A DNA stretch of 64,000 nt from an uncultured Eubacterium sp. (lineage in GTDB: Bacteria > Bacillota > Clostridia > Lachnospirales > Lachnospiraceae), in assembly GCF_937958975.1 (NCBI RefSeq), contig NZ_CALGRE010000017.1, forward strand, positions 1 to 64,000. The letters run 5' to 3'. The translations under genes and the position numbers were made by a program. Below are positions 25,612 through 35,130 of this stretch, one piece after another; position 1 is the stretch's first letter; each line of letters opens with the position of its first letter. The notes under the pieces were generated by a model. It was not told the DNA's origin. It did not search any database and saw only the letters and a list, made by a program, of their open reading frames with translations.

Positions 25612-27024
25612 ATGGTTTTTAGCAGCGCTATTTTTCTATTTTTATTTTTACCAATAGTTTTCATATTATATTATATTTTACCGAAAAAATTGCGGAATAC
25701 AATAATGTTTCTGGCGAGTCTCCTATTTTACGCATGGGGGGAACCGATATATATTTTTATAATGTTATTTTCTACGGTGTTTGATTATGAGAACGGAAGG
25801 CTAATTGAAAAATGTAGAAAACAAGAGAAAGAAAAGATATGTAAGGTAATTTTAATTTTATCCATTGTAGTAAACTTGGGATTATTAATGTTTTTTAAAT
25901 ATACAGATTTTTTTGTGGGTAATATAAACGGGCTGTTTGGATTATCGATAGATAGCCTTGGTTTAGCGCTTCCAATAGGAATATCATTCTATACTTTTCA
26001 GACATTGTCTTACACAATTGATGTATATAGGGGAGTGGTTCAGACTCAGCAAAATATGATTAATTTCGGTATGTATGTAAGCATGTTTCCACAGTTGATT
26101 GCAGGTCCGATTGTAAGATATAGTGATATTAAAAATCAGGTTGACAGCCGCGATGAGAATGTAGATGAAATAGCTGCCGGTATTCGAAGATTTATAATGG
26201 GGCTGGCAAAGAAAATAATAATTGCCAATCAAATTGGAATATTATGGGATGAAATCGAGAGCATGACAAGTTTTTCAACAAGTCTTGCATGGATTGGGGC
26301 GATTGCCTTTACGCTACAAATTTATTTTGATTTTTCGGGATATTCGGATATGGCAATTGGCCTTGGTCATATGTTTGGTTTTACAATTCCGGAAAACTTT
26401 AAGCATCCATATGAATCAAGAAGTATAACTGAATTTTGGAGAAAATGGCATATAACACTTGGAACATGGTTTCGGGAGTACATATACATTCCTCTTGGAG
26501 GAAATAGAAATGGTGTAAAAAAACAGGTTATTAATTTATTTATCGTATGGTTTCTTACCGGTTTTTGGCATGGTGCCGGATGGAATTTTATTTTGTGGGG
26601 CGTATACTATTTTATCCTATTAATGCTCGAAAAATTATTTTTGCTCAAATGGATGGAGAGGTGGCCCCAATTATTGAGACATATCTATACACTTTTGTTT
26701 GTGGTAATAGGATGGGTAATATTTGCCTGTACAGATTTAAACGTTATGTGCAGCGTTTTGAAAGCAATGTTTGGATTGGGAGAAGGTATTGCAGGCGGTA
26801 TGTCAGAATATTATATGATAAGTTATGGTGTTCTTTTTATTATTGCTGCAATATTGGCAACATCTGTTCCGATGAGAATTGTTCGCAGGCTGTTTTTAAA
26901 ACTAAATTTAAATAATAATGTAAAATTAATAATAAAAAATTGTCTGTGTGTTTTTGTGCTTATTGTATCAATTGCGTTTTTGGTTGGGGATTCCTATAAT
27001 CCTTTCTTATATTTTAGGTTTTAA
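25612..27024 (+). CDS. MBOAT-family O-acyltransferase (AlgI/DltB-like), copy 2
   Basis: A 470-residue MBOAT membrane acyltransferase closely parallel to the one at 10589. It shows MVFSSAIFLFLFLPIV, GPIVRYSDI, SGYSDMAIG, FWRKWHITLGTWFREYIYIPL, and the catalytic FWHGAGW. It should transfer acyl groups for the DHHW protein coded next. GAGGT lies before ATG 25612. Similar length and motif spacing in the two copies suggest an old duplication, or two loci that modify different polymers. Confidence 0.9.
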   Translation: MVFSSAIFLFLFLPIVFILYYILPKKLRNTIMFLASLLFYAWGEPIYIFIMLFSTVFDYENGRLIEKCRKQEKEKICKVILILSIVVNLGLLMFFKYTDFFVGNINGLFGLSIDSLGLALPIGISFYTFQTLSYTIDVYRGVVQTQQNMINFGMYVSMFPQLIAGPIVRYSDIKNQVDSRDENVDEIAAGIRRFIMGLAKKIIIANQIGILWDEIESMTSFSTSLAWIGAIAFTLQIYFDFSGYSDMAIGLGHMFGFTIPENFKHPYESRSITEFWRKWHITLGTWFREYIYIPLGGNRNGVKKQVINLFIVWFLTGFWHGAGWNFILWGVYYFILLMLEKLFLLKWMERWPQLLRHIYTLLFVVIGWVIFACTDLNVMCSVLKAMFGLGEGIAGGMSEYYMISYGVLFIIAAILATSVPMRIVRRLFLKLNLNNNVKLIIKNCLCVFVLIVSIAFLVGDSYNPFLYFRF

Positions 27025-27093
27025 ATAGGAACAGCTAAAATAAAAAATCGGGGCGAATATTATGCGAAATAAATGTAGAATGGAAATAACAAA

Positions 27094-28224
27094 ATGAAAA
27101 AGATAAATATGATGTTTATAATTATAATTATGACATTTTTTATGGGGGTTGGAGCTTTTACGATTTTTTCAAAGGATATTTTATTTTCTGCTGACGAAAA
27201 CAGATACCTGGTAGGAAAGCCAAATATAAGTATTGAACGGATACTATTGAAAGATTTCCAGAACGATATGGAGAAATTTATGAGCGACCAAATACCATTT
27301 CGCAATCAGTTGATGGTGAGTGCCACTGTAATTAAAAAGAGTACGGGAATCAAAAATATCAATGACGCATATATCGGAAAAAATGGATTTTATTTTGAAA
27401 AAATAACGGATAATGATATTCATAAAGAGAGGTTTAAAAAAAATTTACAATTTATAAATACTTTTATTCAAGACTATGAGAATATAGAGTTTAGAGTGAT
27501 GCTGGTTCCCGGAGCGGGAAATATACTGTCACAATACCTTCCGAAAGCAGCGAGGGTCTATGATTATGACAGATTAGCCGAAGAAGTAAAGAATACATTT
27601 GGAAGTGAAAAAGTTATTGAATTGGAAAAGAGTCTCAAAGATGGTGCAAAAGAATACCATATGTTTGCGAATACAGAAATGTATTACAAGACCGACCATC
27701 ACTGGACTGCTTTTGGGGCGTATATTGGCTATAAACAATTTTCTAAGTCTCACTGTAGAAAAGCGAAAAATTTTACTATACAAAAGCTGACTGATAATTT
27801 TTATGGAACATTATATTCTAAAGTAATGGATATCAAAAAAGAGGGAGATATCATTTACGCACCATCAGATTTGGCTCAGGTTAAAGTCGATAATGGTGAA
27901 AAAATTACAGATTCTATTTATGATATGGAAAAAAAGAAGGTCAAGGATAAATACCAGATTTTTTTTGGAGGCAACTTTGGACAGGTTAATATAACGACAA
28001 AGAATACAAAAGGAAAACATCTTCTTTTACTAAAAGATTCCTTTGCAAATAGTTTTGTTCCATATATCTTAGATGATTACGATACAATTACAATGGTTGA
28101 TTTAAGATATTTTGCCGGAAATTTAAATTTATTGATAAAAGAGAAAAAAATTACAGAGATGTTACTTTTATATGAGATGAGTAACTTTGCAAGTGATAAT
28201 AATATTTATAAGATTTTGCTGTAA
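27094..28224 (+). CDS. DHHW/AlgJ-like SGNH acetyltransferase partner
   Basis: A 376-residue extracellular SGNH-like protein with an N-terminal anchor (MKKINMMFIIIIMTFFMGVGAF). The Asp-His motif that names the DHHW family is present in YKTDHHWTAFGAY (near 207), and the Ser nucleophile is in LLLKDSFANSFVPYI (near 315). It is about 90 residues shorter than the SGNH protein of module 1 because it lacks the C-terminal beta-rich extension. It follows the MBOAT gene by 69 bases and ends the second module, with a terminator 20 bases downstream. Confidence 0.85.
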   Translation: MKKINMMFIIIIMTFFMGVGAFTIFSKDILFSADENRYLVGKPNISIERILLKDFQNDMEKFMSDQIPFRNQLMVSATVIKKSTGIKNINDAYIGKNGFYFEKITDNDIHKERFKKNLQFINTFIQDYENIEFRVMLVPGAGNILSQYLPKAARVYDYDRLAEEVKNTFGSEKVIELEKSLKDGAKEYHMFANTEMYYKTDHHWTAFGAYIGYKQFSKSHCRKAKNFTIQKLTDNFYGTLYSKVMDIKKEGDIIYAPSDLAQVKVDNGEKITDSIYDMEKKKVKDKYQIFFGGNFGQVNITTKNTKGKHLLLLKDSFANSFVPYILDDYDTITMVDLRYFAGNLNLLIKEKKITEMLLLYEMSNFASDNNIYKILL

Positions 28225-28244
28225 AAGTAAGAAGGAAATAAGGC

Positions 28245-28276
28245 AACGGTAGGTTTTTAAAATCTACCGTTTGTTT
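28245..28276 (+). terminator. Terminator of the second acyltransferase module
   Basis: AACGGTAGGTTTT and AAAATCTACCGTT pair (one G-U) with almost no loop beyond the central A/T bases, then TTGTTTT. It separates the module from the YczE-MATE operon. Confidence 0.8.
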
Positions 28277-28293
28277 TATGATATTTCTAATGA

Positions 28294-28322
28294 TTGACGT
28301 ATTTTGGTGAAAAATCTATAAT
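28294..28322 (+). promoter_or_regulatory. Promoter of the YczE-like/MATE operon
   Basis: TTGACG and TATAAT are separated by 17 bases, 45 bases before ATG 28368. It is a near-consensus sigma-A promoter placed just after a terminator. Confidence 0.85.
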
Positions 28323-28367
28323 AGGTTTGGTAGTTATTAGAGAAATGTATGACATAGTGGAGACATA

Positions 28368-29024
28368 ATGGACAAAAGAGAAATTGCAAAAAGATATATT
28401 TTATTTATAGTGAGCTTGTTTTTTTCGGCTTTCGGCGTTGCAGTGACAAAGCACGGTGAACTTGGTGTATCACCGATTTCGTCGGTGGCTAATGTACTAA
28501 GTTATAAATATGATTTTCTTTCTATGGGAATGTGGTTAATAATATGGAATTGTATTTTAATTTTAGGACAAATTTTAATACTCAGAAAAGAATTTAAAAT
28601 AATACAACTATTACAGATACCACTATCCTTTGTCTTTGGATATTTTACAGATTTTGGCATGTGGTGTGTAGCGTTGATTCCTGTAAATAATTACGTTACC
28701 CGCTTGGTGTTGGTGATAGGCGGAATTATAATTTTGGGATTTGGAATTTCGCTATCGGTTATTGCCAATGTGATTATGAATTCCGGCGAAGCATTTGTCA
28801 AAGCTGTTTCAGATAAGACAGATAAGAATTTTGGAAATATAAAAATTGGATTTGATGTGTTTTGTGTAATATTCTCTATTATATTATCATTGTTATTTTT
28901 TAAAGGGAATATAGTAGGAACAAGAGAGGGAACCATACTGAGTGCTTTATTTACAGGTATAGTGGTGAAAATTTTTACTTATATTTTAAAAAGACCGTTG
29001 GAGAGTATATTAAAATGTTCATAA
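28368..29024 (+). CDS. YczE/YitT-like integral membrane protein
   Basis: A 218-residue protein with about five to six hydrophobic helices. The N-terminal pattern GVAVTKHGELGVSPISSVANVLS is characteristic of the YczE/YyaS group of membrane proteins (also annotated DUF6198). The last loop with NIVGTREGTILSALFTG fits too. Substrate unknown. It is transcribed with the MATE pump 13 bases downstream, from the promoter at 28294. Confidence 0.78.
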   Translation: MDKREIAKRYILFIVSLFFSAFGVAVTKHGELGVSPISSVANVLSYKYDFLSMGMWLIIWNCILILGQILILRKEFKIIQLLQIPLSFVFGYFTDFGMWCVALIPVNNYVTRLVLVIGGIIILGFGISLSVIANVIMNSGEAFVKAVSDKTDKNFGNIKIGFDVFCVIFSIILSLLFFKGNIVGTREGTILSALFTGIVVKIFTYILKRPLESILKCS

Positions 29025-29037
29025 ATGGAGGGAGAAG

Positions 29038-30384
29038 ATGTCTCGAACAAAAAATAGAGAAATAGATATATTGAATGGTTCTTTAATAGATAAAATAATA
29101 TTGTTTGCTTTACCATTGGCTGCCAGCAGTATTTTGCAGCAATTATTTAATTCTGCGGATGTGGCGGTTGTCGGGAAATTTGCAGGAAGTGAGGCATTGG
29201 CAGCTGTAGGAGCAAACGGAGCAGTAATTAATTTGCTGGTCAATTTGTTTGTCGGATTATCCGTAGGCGCGAATGTTGTGATATCTACTTTTATTGGAAA
29301 AGGCGAAGAACAAAACATAAAAAAGGCTGTACATACTTCAATTTTAATAGCAATTTTGAGTGGATTATTATTGATGATAATTGGAATTACTTTTGCAAAA
29401 ACGATATTGACGGCAATGTCTACGCCTGAGAATATTATTGACTTGGCAGTAAAATATTTACGGATATATTTTTCAGGTATGCCGTTTATAATGCTGTATA
29501 ATTTTACTGCTTCAATTTTCAGGAGTAAGGGTGATACAAAAAGACCATTATTAGCTTTAACTGTTTCAGGAATTGTAAATGTTCTGTTAAATTTGTTTTT
29601 TGTTGTCGTATTACACATGAATGTAGAGGGTGTTGCTATTGCTACGGTTATTTCAAATATAATTAGTTCATCAATTTTGTTATATTGGCTCAAAAAGGAA
29701 AAGGGTGCTTTTCGTTTTGAAATAAAGTGTCTAAAAATTAGTGTCAATATTGTTAAGAGTATGGCTAAGATTGGAGTTCCGGCTGGAGTGCAGGGGATGG
29801 TATTCTCTTTTTCTAATGTGATAATACAGTCAGCGCTAAATGGTCTTGGGTCTGTGGCGGTTGCAGCGTCAGCAGCAGCCTTGAATTATGAGTATTTTGC
29901 GTACTTTGTTTTGAGTTCTTTTAGTCAGGCAGGAGTTACTTTTATCAGTCAAAATTATGGTGCAGGAAACAGGGAGAGATGCAGAAGGGTTGTAAAAAGC
30001 TGTTTGGTACTGGGAATGGTATCTACAATCGTGACATGTGGTATTTTTATTATATTTTCGAGACCACTTGTAGGAATATTTACATCAGACACGGCGGTTG
30101 CAGAGTTAGCAATTATCAGAATAAAATATATTCTCACCTTTGAGCTGATTAATATGACAATAGAAGTATTATCGGGATGTATGCGTGGGCTTGGGTATTC
30201 ATTTGTTCCAGCATGCGTATGTGTTTTGGGAATATGTGGCTTCCGCATTTTGTGGATATATACGGTATTTCAGAGGACACTTACTTTTGAAAGTTTGATG
30301 ATGGTATATCCATCCAGTTGGGCAATAACAGTAATAGCAATTATTATTTCATTCATTTTTGTAAAAAAAAGAGTCAGAATCTAA
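29038..30384 (+). CDS. MATE family efflux transporter, copy 1
   Basis: A 448-residue, 12-helix MATE (multidrug and toxin extrusion) antiporter. ALPLAASSILQQLFNSADVAVVGKFAG is the family N-terminal signature, and the repeat in the second half (GVPAGVQGMVFSFSNVIIQSALNGLG) mirrors it. It expels cationic drugs or metabolites using a proton or sodium gradient. GGAGGGAG precedes ATG 29038. It forms an operon with the YczE-like gene. Two further MATE genes occur at 36575 and 43169 on the other strand. Substrate not inferable. Confidence 0.93.
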   Translation: MSRTKNREIDILNGSLIDKIILFALPLAASSILQQLFNSADVAVVGKFAGSEALAAVGANGAVINLLVNLFVGLSVGANVVISTFIGKGEEQNIKKAVHTSILIAILSGLLLMIIGITFAKTILTAMSTPENIIDLAVKYLRIYFSGMPFIMLYNFTASIFRSKGDTKRPLLALTVSGIVNVLLNLFFVVVLHMNVEGVAIATVISNIISSSILLYWLKKEKGAFRFEIKCLKISVNIVKSMAKIGVPAGVQGMVFSFSNVIIQSALNGLGSVAVAASAAALNYEYFAYFVLSSFSQAGVTFISQNYGAGNRERCRRVVKSCLVLGMVSTIVTCGIFIIFSRPLVGIFTSDTAVAELAIIRIKYILTFELINMTIEVLSGCMRGLGYSFVPACVCVLGICGFRILWIYTVFQRTLTFESLMMVYPSSWAITVIAIIISFIFVKKRVRI

Positions 30385-30487
30385 GAAAAAAAGATTTATT
30401 AAAAATTAATTATCGAAATACATTGAATAAGAAAAAAAACAATAACATTTGCATATACTGTTGTGAAACCTTTATAGGAGTTTACAT

Positions 30488-31624
30488 ATGCAAAAAAAAT
30501 CGGGAGTTGTTTTTATTAAGAGAAGTCATCTGGTAGTTACCGGTTTTATTATATTAATTGGTGGAATCAGTATAGTAGGAAATTCTATAAAGAAATATCC
30601 GGGAGGGGATTCAAGCGAGGTAAATGCACAGGTAGAGACAATAGAAAAAGTAAAGGATAAAATTACAGAAGAAAAGACGAAAGTAACAGAAAGCGAAGAA
30701 AAGAAATATATTAAATGGGTAGAATTTCATGTGACAAAGGAAGCAATGCAACAGGCATATGAATATGATATAAATACTCATAATACTGACATTCCCCTTC
30801 ATTTTGTAGAGTTATTGTCTTATTTAGGAGCAAAATACGGAGGGGATTTTAGAAATTATAAACCGGAGGATATGGAAAAAGCAGCGGTGGCATTATGTGA
30901 GGGAAAAACAACGATGGAACAGCTTACGAAAGATATGAAATATTATTCTTATTACAGAGAGGCTTATGGTGCTGTTCTTGATGGAATGGTGGGAGAATAT
31001 CAGATTTCTGAGGCTAGTGAGACGAAAGAGGATACAACATGGGTGACTAAGTATGGTTTAAAGGCATTTCATCCGATAGGAAAAGGATTTCCATATTCTG
31101 ATTATGATGATTTTGGAGCGTCACGGAGTTATGGTTATAAGAGAAATCATTTGGGACATGATATGATGGGACAGGTGGGAACGCCGGTTATTGCCGTGGA
31201 ATCAGGGCGTGTAGCAGAATTGGGCTGGAACCAATATGGTGGTTGGAGAATTGGAATTAATAGTTTTGATAAAAAAAGGTATTATTATTATGCACATTTG
31301 AGAAAAGATTTTCCTTTCGCAAAATGGTTGAAAAAAGGCAGTGTGGTTCAAGCGGGAGATGTGATTGGTTATATTGGAAGAACAGGTTATAGTGCAAAAG
31401 AGAATGTAAATAATATAGATGAGTATCATCTTCATTTTGGATTACAACTTATATTTGATGAGTCTCAGAGGGAGGGAAATAATCAGATTTGGGTTGATGT
31501 CTATCCGTTGGTAAGATTTCTATATCAGAACCAATCAGAGACGGTTAAGGATGAGAATACGAAAGAGAGACAACGAGTAGTACCGTTTAGAGATTTGGAA
31601 GCACAAAAATATATGAAAAAATAA
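30488..31624 (+). CDS. M23-family metallopeptidase, membrane-anchored
   Basis: A 378-residue protein with an N-terminal membrane segment (LVVTGFIILIGGISIVG, about 15-33). A Lys/Glu-rich linker and a helical middle domain (to about 190) precede the C-terminal M23 (LytM-like) peptidase domain. Zinc ligands are His and Asp in NHLGHDMMG (near 220) and the second His of YHLHFGLQL (near 317). It probably cleaves peptidoglycan cross-bridges, perhaps in sporulation or wall growth. TAGGAG lies before ATG 30488. It is followed by a terminator. Confidence 0.88.
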   Translation: MQKKSGVVFIKRSHLVVTGFIILIGGISIVGNSIKKYPGGDSSEVNAQVETIEKVKDKITEEKTKVTESEEKKYIKWVEFHVTKEAMQQAYEYDINTHNTDIPLHFVELLSYLGAKYGGDFRNYKPEDMEKAAVALCEGKTTMEQLTKDMKYYSYYREAYGAVLDGMVGEYQISEASETKEDTTWVTKYGLKAFHPIGKGFPYSDYDDFGASRSYGYKRNHLGHDMMGQVGTPVIAVESGRVAELGWNQYGGWRIGINSFDKKRYYYYAHLRKDFPFAKWLKKGSVVQAGDVIGYIGRTGYSAKENVNNIDEYHLHFGLQLIFDESQREGNNQIWVDVYPLVRFLYQNQSETVKDENTKERQRVVPFRDLEAQKYMKK

Positions 31625-31675
31625 AAATATTGGATGGTTTTTTGACAATACAAACAATTAAATAATAAATGGAAT

Positions 31676-31716
31676 AAAAGCAGCCGGAGACAGATAATAT
31701 GTCCTCTGGCTGTTTT
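31676..31716 (+). terminator. Terminator after the M23 peptidase gene
   Basis: AAAAGCAGCCGGAGACA and TGTCCTCTGGCTGTTTT pair over most of their length around a short AT loop. The position between the M23 and CotH genes supports the call. Confidence 0.78.
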
Positions 31717-31779
31717 ACTATGAAAGCATTTATGTTAAAATAATAATGAAAAAATTACGAAGGAGAGGGGGAAAAGTAC

Positions 31780-34035
31780 ATGTTAAAAAAAACGATAATA
31801 GTAGTGATGGCGATAGTGTTTATCGCATCAGAGGTATGGATGACTTCTTCTATAGGGATTGGGGCAAAAGAAAATGAAATAAGTGAAAAAAGAACTGAAT
31901 TAAGTGGTGTAGTGAAAGCGTCAGCCGCACCAGATATTAGGACTATTTATGTAAAAACAGATGGTTCACCGATAACGAAAGAAAAAAAGGTTGCCGCAGA
32001 TATTGTGGTGATGGATAAGGCAGGAGGAGATGCGTTTGAGGATGATATTGTATATGATACAATAGAACAAAAGGGGACGATTAAGGTACGCGGAAATTCT
32101 ACTGCGGCAGCGGATAAGAAACCTTTTAATATATCATTCTCTACTGCACAAAATGTTTTTGGCATGGGAAAAGCAAAGAAATGGAGCCTTTTAGCCAATG
32201 CTTTTGACAAATCACTTATTAGAAACAGATTAGCGATGGAATTTGCCACAGAACTGGGATTAATGTATACAAGTAAAAGTACGTTTGTAGATTTGTATAT
32301 CAATGATAAATATTATGGAAATTATCTTTTAATTGAATCTGTAGGAGTAGGAAAAGACAGAGTTGATATTGATACAGAGAATGAGAATGATATACTTCTT
32401 GAAAAAGAGTATGATAGAACGGAAGAGGGTCAGTCTTATCTTAGAACGGCAAGATATGGAATCCGTTTTGCGGTGGGCGAGCCGGAAGGACTTGATGTAG
32501 AAACAAATCATTATAAACAGACCGTCAGCTTTTTAAACCGTTTTGAAAGATTGCTGGAGGATGGTGATTTCGAGAACTTAAATAGTTTTGTGGATATAGA
32601 CTCTTTTGTGAATTTCTACATAGTAAATGAATTATTTAAAAATGTTGATTTCAATTATAGTTCTACAAGATTTTACATCAAAGAGGGTAAGTTATATGCC
32701 GGACCTCTGTGGGATTTGGATTTATCCAGTGGAAATGCACATCCGACTTTTTATAAAACATATTATGAAAAAGGCGTGAGTTACACAGGGCTTTGGTGCC
32801 AGCAGTTTGAGTGGTTTAAAAAATTTATGGACATTCCGGAATTTTATAATATGGTAAGCAAAAGATATAAGGAGATTCAACCTGTGATATCTAATCTTAT
32901 TAGCGGCACTGAGGGAAACTCAATGAATGGTATTATAAATACATATGCAAATTCATTTGCCAGGAATTATGCTTCTATTTCATCGGGAGGTGCAGGCTGG
33001 AGTATATCAAAACCGGATAGTGCAGATTCCATAAGTTATGCCAGATATTCCGGTTGGAAGACTTATTCTGAATCCGTAGAGTTTTTAAGAACATGGCTAA
33101 CAAATAGAAATGAATATTTGAAGAAACAATTTGTAAAGGAACAGCCGCCGGCAAAAAAGAATCATGCGAAGGTTGTTGTCACAGAGTCAGAAGATGATAT
33201 CATTTTAAAGGGGAATGTGAATGGTACACAGTCAATGATTGGTTCATATTCGTGGAATGAAGATTATAAATGGCTCGGCTATGTAACCTTTAAAGGGCAG
33301 GCAAATTCAGAATATAAATATTTGGTGTTGAATTATTCAGGAGACATTTCCACCTTAAGATTGGAATTTGTGGGAAATGCCGGAAAAAGCAATGAAATAC
33401 ATTCAGGGATATATTGGTTTAAAAATATGGCATATGATTGTTATTTTGTATCTGCTGACAGAAGGGCAATTCCGCTTGTGGAAAATAATAGCATGGCAGT
33501 GATTGATTTGAAAAAATCAGGTTTGGATATCGGTAAATATAGTTCTGGTGTGCATATGCATGTGGGAACAAGTGGAGTATCAAAGGGAAGTGTTGAAATT
33601 ACAAATGCCAGACTGGTAAAATCAGTTGTTATCGAAGGAAATATCGAAGAGGAAACAACAGCTGGAAATTCAATCGTACCACCTGTTACAACACCTCCTT
33701 CACAGAATCAAAAACCGATGCAGATTAAAGTAAAGAGACCGGGAAAAGTAAAAATTATATATGCAACGAAAAAGAAGAAGGCAAAAAAAGCAAAGTTAAT
33801 GATTCGGAAAGTGAAAGGTGCGAAAGGCTATCAGGTTAAAGTTTGTGTAAACAGACGTTTTAAAAAGAAAAATACGGTCACAAAATATTCGCACAAAACA
33901 AAGATTGTGATAAAAAAGCTTAAAAAGAATCAAAAATATTATGTAAAAGTGAGAGCATATACCATAAGAAATGGAAAAAAATATTATGGCAAATGGTCAG
34001 GAAAGAAAAGAGTTTCTTTCAGTAAGAAAGTATAA
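31780..34035 (+). CDS. Secreted CotH-kinase family protein
   Basis: A 751-residue exported protein. Its signal peptide (KKTIIVVMAIVFIASEVWM ... IGAKEN) is followed by a CotH kinase-like domain, about residues 50-450: KGTIKVRGNSTA, KPFNISFS, WSLLANAFDKSLIRNRLA, LYINDKYYGNYLLIES, and the Asp pair in GPLWDLDLSSG. CotH homologues phosphorylate spore-coat proteins in Bacillus; extracellular Clostridia members have unknown substrates. Residues about 475-630 form a beta-rich domain. The last about 80 residues are a Lys-rich fibronectin-III-like domain (KGAKGYQVKVCVNRRFKKK). GAAGGAGAGGGG precedes ATG 31780. Confidence 0.87.
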   Translation: MLKKTIIVVMAIVFIASEVWMTSSIGIGAKENEISEKRTELSGVVKASAAPDIRTIYVKTDGSPITKEKKVAADIVVMDKAGGDAFEDDIVYDTIEQKGTIKVRGNSTAAADKKPFNISFSTAQNVFGMGKAKKWSLLANAFDKSLIRNRLAMEFATELGLMYTSKSTFVDLYINDKYYGNYLLIESVGVGKDRVDIDTENENDILLEKEYDRTEEGQSYLRTARYGIRFAVGEPEGLDVETNHYKQTVSFLNRFERLLEDGDFENLNSFVDIDSFVNFYIVNELFKNVDFNYSSTRFYIKEGKLYAGPLWDLDLSSGNAHPTFYKTYYEKGVSYTGLWCQQFEWFKKFMDIPEFYNMVSKRYKEIQPVISNLISGTEGNSMNGIINTYANSFARNYASISSGGAGWSISKPDSADSISYARYSGWKTYSESVEFLRTWLTNRNEYLKKQFVKEQPPAKKNHAKVVVTESEDDIILKGNVNGTQSMIGSYSWNEDYKWLGYVTFKGQANSEYKYLVLNYSGDISTLRLEFVGNAGKSNEIHSGIYWFKNMAYDCYFVSADRRAIPLVENNSMAVIDLKKSGLDIGKYSSGVHMHVGTSGVSKGSVEITNARLVKSVVIEGNIEEETTAGNSIVPPVTTPPSQNQKPMQIKVKRPGKVKIIYATKKKKAKKAKLMIRKVKGAKGYQVKVCVNRRFKKKNTVTKYSHKTKIVIKKLKKNQKYYVKVRAYTIRNGKKYYGKWSGKKRVSFSKKV

Positions 34036-34062
34036 ATTAACATTACAGGGGAAAAAGTTTAG

Positions 34063-35097
34063 ATGAGAGAAGATAAAACTTTGGAATGGATTGTTGAGCC
34101 GTTGCTTCAATGGTATGGCAAAAAGGCGCGTGAACTTCCGTGGAGAGTAGATGTGCAGCCATATCGTGTATGGATTTCAGAGATAATGCTGCAGCAGACC
34201 AGGGTGGAAGCCGTTATTCCATATTATAATCGTTTTATGAAAGCTTTTCCACACATTAAGGATTTGGCAGATGCAGAAGAGGAAAAGGTTTTAAAGCTTT
34301 GGGAGGGATTAGGTTATTATTCCAGGGCGAGGAATTTGAAAAAATCTGCGGAGATAATCCGTGATAAATATAATGGAGAGTTTCCGAAAGAATATAAAGA
34401 AATCATACAGCTTCCGGGTATTGGGAAATATACAGCGGGAGCAATCAGCTCTATTGCATTTGGGATGCCATATGCGGCAGTAGATGGCAATGTTCTTCGG
34501 GTTATTTCTAGAATTTGTGAATCAGATTCCGATATAGGGGATGAAAAGTTTAGGGATGAGGTCAAAGAACAACTGGAAAGGATTTATCCCCACAGTCATT
34601 GTAGCCAATTTACACAGAGTCTTATGGAGTTAGGGGCAATGGTATGTATTCCAAATGGAGTACCAAAATGCAAAGAGTGCCCATTGAATAACGGGTGTAA
34701 GGCATTTGAAAATAGCAGTTGGGATAAATATCCGGTTAAAAAGCAGAAAATAAAAAGAAAAAAGATAAATAAAACCGTATTACTGCTATATTGTAATGGT
34801 AAAATTGCCGTGCAAAAAAAACAGGGAGAAGGGCTTCTTGCCGGTTTGTATGAATTTCCGAATATAGACATAAGAATGAATGATGCCGAGATTCAAAAAT
34901 GGCTGAATGATAAAGGCGTAGAGATGATTCAGATTCAAAAATACAAAAAAGTAAAACATATATTTACCCATTTAGAATGGAATATGTGTTGTTACAAGGT
35001 GGAGTGCCGGGCAGATACAGAGTCTTATGAGTGGTTTTCAGCAGAAGAATTGCAGAATGAAATCCCTCTGCCTACAGCTTTTCGAAAATGTTTGTAA
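34063..35097 (+). CDS. mutY: A/G-specific adenine glycosylase
   Basis: MutY removes adenine mispaired with 8-oxoguanine. It has 344 residues. The helix-hairpin-helix LPGIGKYTAGA (near 118) is followed by catalytic Asp in AVDGNVLRV (near 143). The catalytic Glu region is WISEIMLQQTRVEAV (near 40). The [4Fe-4S] cysteines appear as C-x7-C-x2-C-x5-C (CIPNGVPKCKECPLNNGC), one residue longer in the first gap than in E. coli but common in Clostridia. The C-terminal NUDIX-like domain with FPNIDI and KHIFTHLEW recognises 8-oxoG. It is the gene before the decayed FAD-oxidoreductase end. Confidence 0.96.
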   Translation: MREDKTLEWIVEPLLQWYGKKARELPWRVDVQPYRVWISEIMLQQTRVEAVIPYYNRFMKAFPHIKDLADAEEEKVLKLWEGLGYYSRARNLKKSAEIIRDKYNGEFPKEYKEIIQLPGIGKYTAGAISSIAFGMPYAAVDGNVLRVISRICESDSDIGDEKFRDEVKEQLERIYPHSHCSQFTQSLMELGAMVCIPNGVPKCKECPLNNGCKAFENSSWDKYPVKKQKIKRKKINKTVLLLYCNGKIAVQKKQGEGLLAGLYEFPNIDIRMNDAEIQKWLNDKGVEMIQIQKYKKVKHIFTHLEWNMCCYKVECRADTESYEWFSAEELQNEIPLPTAFRKCL

Positions 35098-35130
35098 TAC
35101 ATGTGGATAGGGTAATAAAGGATTGAGGAA

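Noticed and set aside
29019..29747. 242-codon minus-strand ORF opposite MATE copy 1
   Set aside because: It is the antisense shadow of a clear MATE coding region, has low-complexity composition and no ribosome binding site.
30318..30536. 72-codon plus-strand ORF between MATE and M23 genes
   Set aside because: It overlaps both neighbours out of frame, lacks a ribosome site, and is rich in Asn/Lys from AT-rich sequence.
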